Of a DNA stretch of 17,479 nucleotides, positions 15,751 to 17,479 are shown one piece after another. The position numbers and the translations under genes are program-made. The notes under the pieces were generated by a model. It worked only from the letters and a program-made list of their open reading frames with translations, had not been told where the DNA came from and ran no database searches. Source of the DNA: Flavobacteriaceae bacterium (lineage in GTDB: Bacteria; Bacteroidota; Bacteroidia; Flavobacteriales; Flavobacteriaceae); contig JAAZXZ010000093.1 of the NCBI GenBank assembly GCA_014239895.1, positions 1-17,479 on the forward strand, given 5' to 3'. How positions within the stretch are numbered: position 1 is the stretch's first letter; the number at the start of each line of letters is the position of its first letter.

Positions 15751-17271
15751 TTAGTGTTTAAAATGTCTAACACCAGTAAAAACCATTGATAAATTATGTT
15801 TTTCACAATAGTCTATAGTGAGATTATCTTTTATAGATCCTCCTGGTTGAATAATTGATGATATACCAGTTTTATGTGCTATTTCAGCACAGTCCGGAAA
15901 TGGAAAAAATGCATCGCTAGCCATAACAGCACCGCTTAGATCAAAATTAAATTTCTTTGCCTTATTGATGGCTTGATTTAAAGCGTCAACTCTGCTAGTT
16001 TGGCCGGTTCCACTTGCCAGCAATTGTTTATTTTTCACAAGAACTATAGTATTTGATTTTGTATTTTTAGAAATTTTTGAAGCAAATAATAAATCTTGAA
16101 TTTCATTTTGATTAGGCTTTTTTAAGGTTGGATAACTCAAAATTTCTTGGGAATCACTAATGGCGTCACAATCTTGTTGAAGGAAGCCGTTCAAACAAGA
16201 TCTTATTAAAGATTTTTTTTCTGGAAAATTCTTTAGTATTAGAATAATTCTATTTTTTTTTTCTTTTAAAACTTCTATTGCATCTTGATGAATTTTCGGA
16301 GCTATTACTACCTCACAAAATAAATCATTAATAGTAGATGCAGTTGATTTATTAATATCAGAATTAGAAATTAATACTCCACCAAAAGCTGAAATTGGAT
16401 CTGCAGCCAAGGCATCTTTATATGCATCTTCAATTGTATTTCTTATTGCAAGTCCGCAGGCATTATTGTGTTTTAGAATAGCAAAAGTTGGCTTTTCATC
16501 CTTAAATTCTGAAATTAAATCAATTGCAGAATCAACATCTAATAAATTATTATAGCTTAATTCTTTTCCATGAATTTTTTCAATTATATCATCTATATCG
16601 CCAAAGAAACTTCCTTTTTGATGAGGGTTTTCACCATATCTTAGTATAATCTTCGTTTGATCTTTTAAATTAAAGTTTTCTACATTATTAAAAAAGTTAT
16701 ATATAGCTCTATCATATTTAGATGAATTTTTAAATGCATTAAGTGCAAACTTTTTTCTATCATCAATTGAGAGTGAGCCTTCTTTTTTTATATATATATC
16801 TAAGAATTTAGTATAATCATCTTTTGAAGAAATACAGGTAACATCATTATAGTTTTTCCCTGCTGCCCTTATTAATGCTATACCACCAATATCAATTTTT
16901 TCAATTATCTCATCTTCTGAGCTTCCTGCTTGAACTGTTTTTTCAAACGGGTATAAGTCTACAATTACCAAGTCAATTGAAGGAATTTCAAATTTTTTGG
17001 TTTCTTCAATATCCTGATTCAAGTTTCTCCTTGAAAGGATACCTCCAAAAATTTTAGGGTGTAATGTTTTAACTCTGCCACCCAAAATTGAAGGATAATT
17101 AGTAATATCTTCAACTTTTATTACTTTATATCCCAGTTTTGAAATAAAATTATATGTACCGCCAGTTGAATATATTTTAACATCTCTTTTGCTAAGCTCT
17201 TTAACTATGGGTTCAATTCCATCTTTTGAGAAGACTGAAATTAATGCAGATTTGATATTTTTTTTATCCAT
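15751..17271 (-). CDS. purH: Bifunctional AICAR transformylase/IMP cyclohydrolase (PurH)
   Basis: PurH carries out the last two steps of purine synthesis: formylation of AICAR with 10-formyl-tetrahydrofolate, then ring closure to IMP. The 506-residue product has an N-terminal cyclohydrolase domain (about 1-195) with STGGT at 35-39, GGRVKTLHP at 64-72 and DIGG at 127-130. The C-terminal transformylase domain has RYGENPHQ at 211-218, LSYNNLLDVDSA at 238-249 and the catalytic Lys-His of KHNNACG at 267-273; many other bacteria have KHNNPCG there. It ends in FTGVRHFKH, typical of the family. Coding-strand A-runs occur within it, including ten A (T10 at 16253-16262), with the frame intact. It is upstream of mreB in the same direction, a linkage often seen in Flavobacteriia. 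No clear promoter was found before it. Confidence 0.97.
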   Translation of the reverse strand: MDKKNIKSALISVFSKDGIEPIVKELSKRDVKIYSTGGTYNFISKLGYKVIKVEDITNYPSILGGRVKTLHPKIFGGILSRRNLNQDIEETKKFEIPSIDLVIVDLYPFEKTVQAGSSEDEIIEKIDIGGIALIRAAGKNYNDVTCISSKDDYTKFLDIYIKKEGSLSIDDRKKFALNAFKNSSKYDRAIYNFFNNVENFNLKDQTKIILRYGENPHQKGSFFGDIDDIIEKIHGKELSYNNLLDVDSAIDLISEFKDEKPTFAILKHNNACGLAIRNTIEDAYKDALAADPISAFGGVLISNSDINKSTASTINDLFCEVVIAPKIHQDAIEVLKEKKNRIILILKNFPEKKSLIRSCLNGFLQQDCDAISDSQEILSYPTLKKPNQNEIQDLLFASKISKNTKSNTIVLVKNKQLLASGTGQTSRVDALNQAINKAKKFNFDLSGAVMASDAFFPFPDCAEIAHKTGISSIIQPGGSIKDNLTIDYCEKHNLSMVFTGVRHFKH

Positions 17272-17283
17272 TTATTGACCTAT

Positions 17284-17318
17284 TTGCTAGCAGGCTAAAA
17301 TTAGTAATTGTAAATTTG
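17284..17318 (+). promoter_or_regulatory. Promoter-like element just before the right-edge gene
   Basis: TAAATTTG at 17311-17318 is an exact TAnnTTTG -7 element only seven bases before the ATG at 17326. The nearest suitable -33 TTG (17284-17286) is 24 bases upstream, slightly outside the usual spacing. If used, transcription would start at or within a few bases of the ATG, giving a nearly leaderless message. Confidence 0.4.
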
Positions 17319-17325
17319 TATTCCA

Positions 17326-17479
17326 ATGAAAACGAGAATCTATTTATTAAACTTTTTATTTTTTTTATCACTACTATCTTTTGGTCAATCTGAAGATGAG
17401 ACAAATCTAGAAGAAGTTACAATTAACTATAATAAAAAATCATCTAAGGTTTCATTTTTGAGTTCACAAAACATCACAA
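17326..17479 (+). CDS. Exported protein, probably TonB-dependent receptor (N-terminal part, runs off right edge)
   Basis: An ATG-started frame is open to the window edge (51 codons). It begins with a classic Sec signal peptide: a basic MKTR, a hydrophobic core, and SFGQ, with cleavage likely around residue 21, as is common in flavobacterial exported proteins. The mature start has an acidic linker and then LEEVTINYNKKSSKVSFLS (28-46). A 'LxEVxI' segment soon after the signal peptide is typical of the TonB-box/plug entry of TonB-dependent outer-membrane receptors, which import siderophores, vitamins or oligosaccharides. The plug and barrel lie outside the window, so neither family nor substrate can be confirmed. 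It is divergent from purH across 54 bases. Confidence 0.55.
   Translation, partial: MKTRIYLLNFLFFLSLLSFGQSEDETNLEEVTINYNKKSSKVSFLSSQNIT

Overview
The window is about 17.5 kb of very AT-rich DNA (well under one-third G+C by eye). Gene content and gene neighbourhoods indicate a member of the phylum Bacteroidota, most likely a Flavobacteriia-type bacterium. The evidence is: a gldB-gldC gliding-motility pair beside nadE; a purH-mreB-mreC-mreD-mrdA-rodA block; a DnaG primase of the flavobacterial kind that lacks the usual zinc ligands; TAnnTTTG promoter elements; no visible Shine-Dalgarno sequences; several TTG starts; and export signals ending in SFGQ or in short LxSC-type lipoboxes. Small intergenic gaps and convergent genes that touch or overlap suggest a compact genome, possibly marine; that habitat is a guess.

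Layout. (1) Positions 1-173 (-) hold the first 57 codons of a gene that runs off the left edge, probably a family-90-like glycosyltransferase for surface polysaccharide. (2) Positions 302-1681 (+) hold rsgA (ribosome assembly GTPase) and dtd (D-aminoacyl-tRNA deacylase). (3) Positions 1670-3301 (-) hold a lipoprotein amidohydrolase of the YtcJ type, overlapping the end of dtd. (4) Positions 3414-3737 (+) hold a small MazG-like nucleotide pyrophosphohydrolase. (5) Positions 3824-5940 (+) hold queA and rlmN, two RNA modification genes behind a recognisable flavobacterial promoter. (6) Positions 6073-8025 (+) hold dnaG. (7) Positions 8027-8818 (-) hold nadE, divergent from gldB-gldC (8904-10189, +). 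(8) Positions 10190-17271 (-) hold the cell-shape block, transcribed purH, mreB, mreC, mreD, mrdA, rodA. (9) From 17326 to the right edge (+) is the start of an exported protein, probably a TonB-dependent outer-membrane receptor.

How the genes work together. rsgA, dtd, queA and rlmN all serve translation fidelity or ribosome and tRNA maturation, and the MazG-like enzyme probably cleans the nucleotide pool. The mre-mrdA-rodA genes encode the elongasome, which inserts peptidoglycan along the side wall of rod-shaped cells. GldB is a lipoprotein required for gliding in relatives, and GldC is its small partner gene. dnaG, nadE and purH are housekeeping genes for replication, NAD and purine synthesis.

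No stretch longer than about 135 bases lacks a gene. No tRNA, rRNA, CRISPR array, insertion sequence or integrase was seen, and no clearly new multi-gene system is present. The points most worth a second look are the zinc-less primase, a cysteine cluster in PBP2, a distinctive mreB leader, a near-leaderless promoter at the right edge, and convergent genes with no room for terminators.
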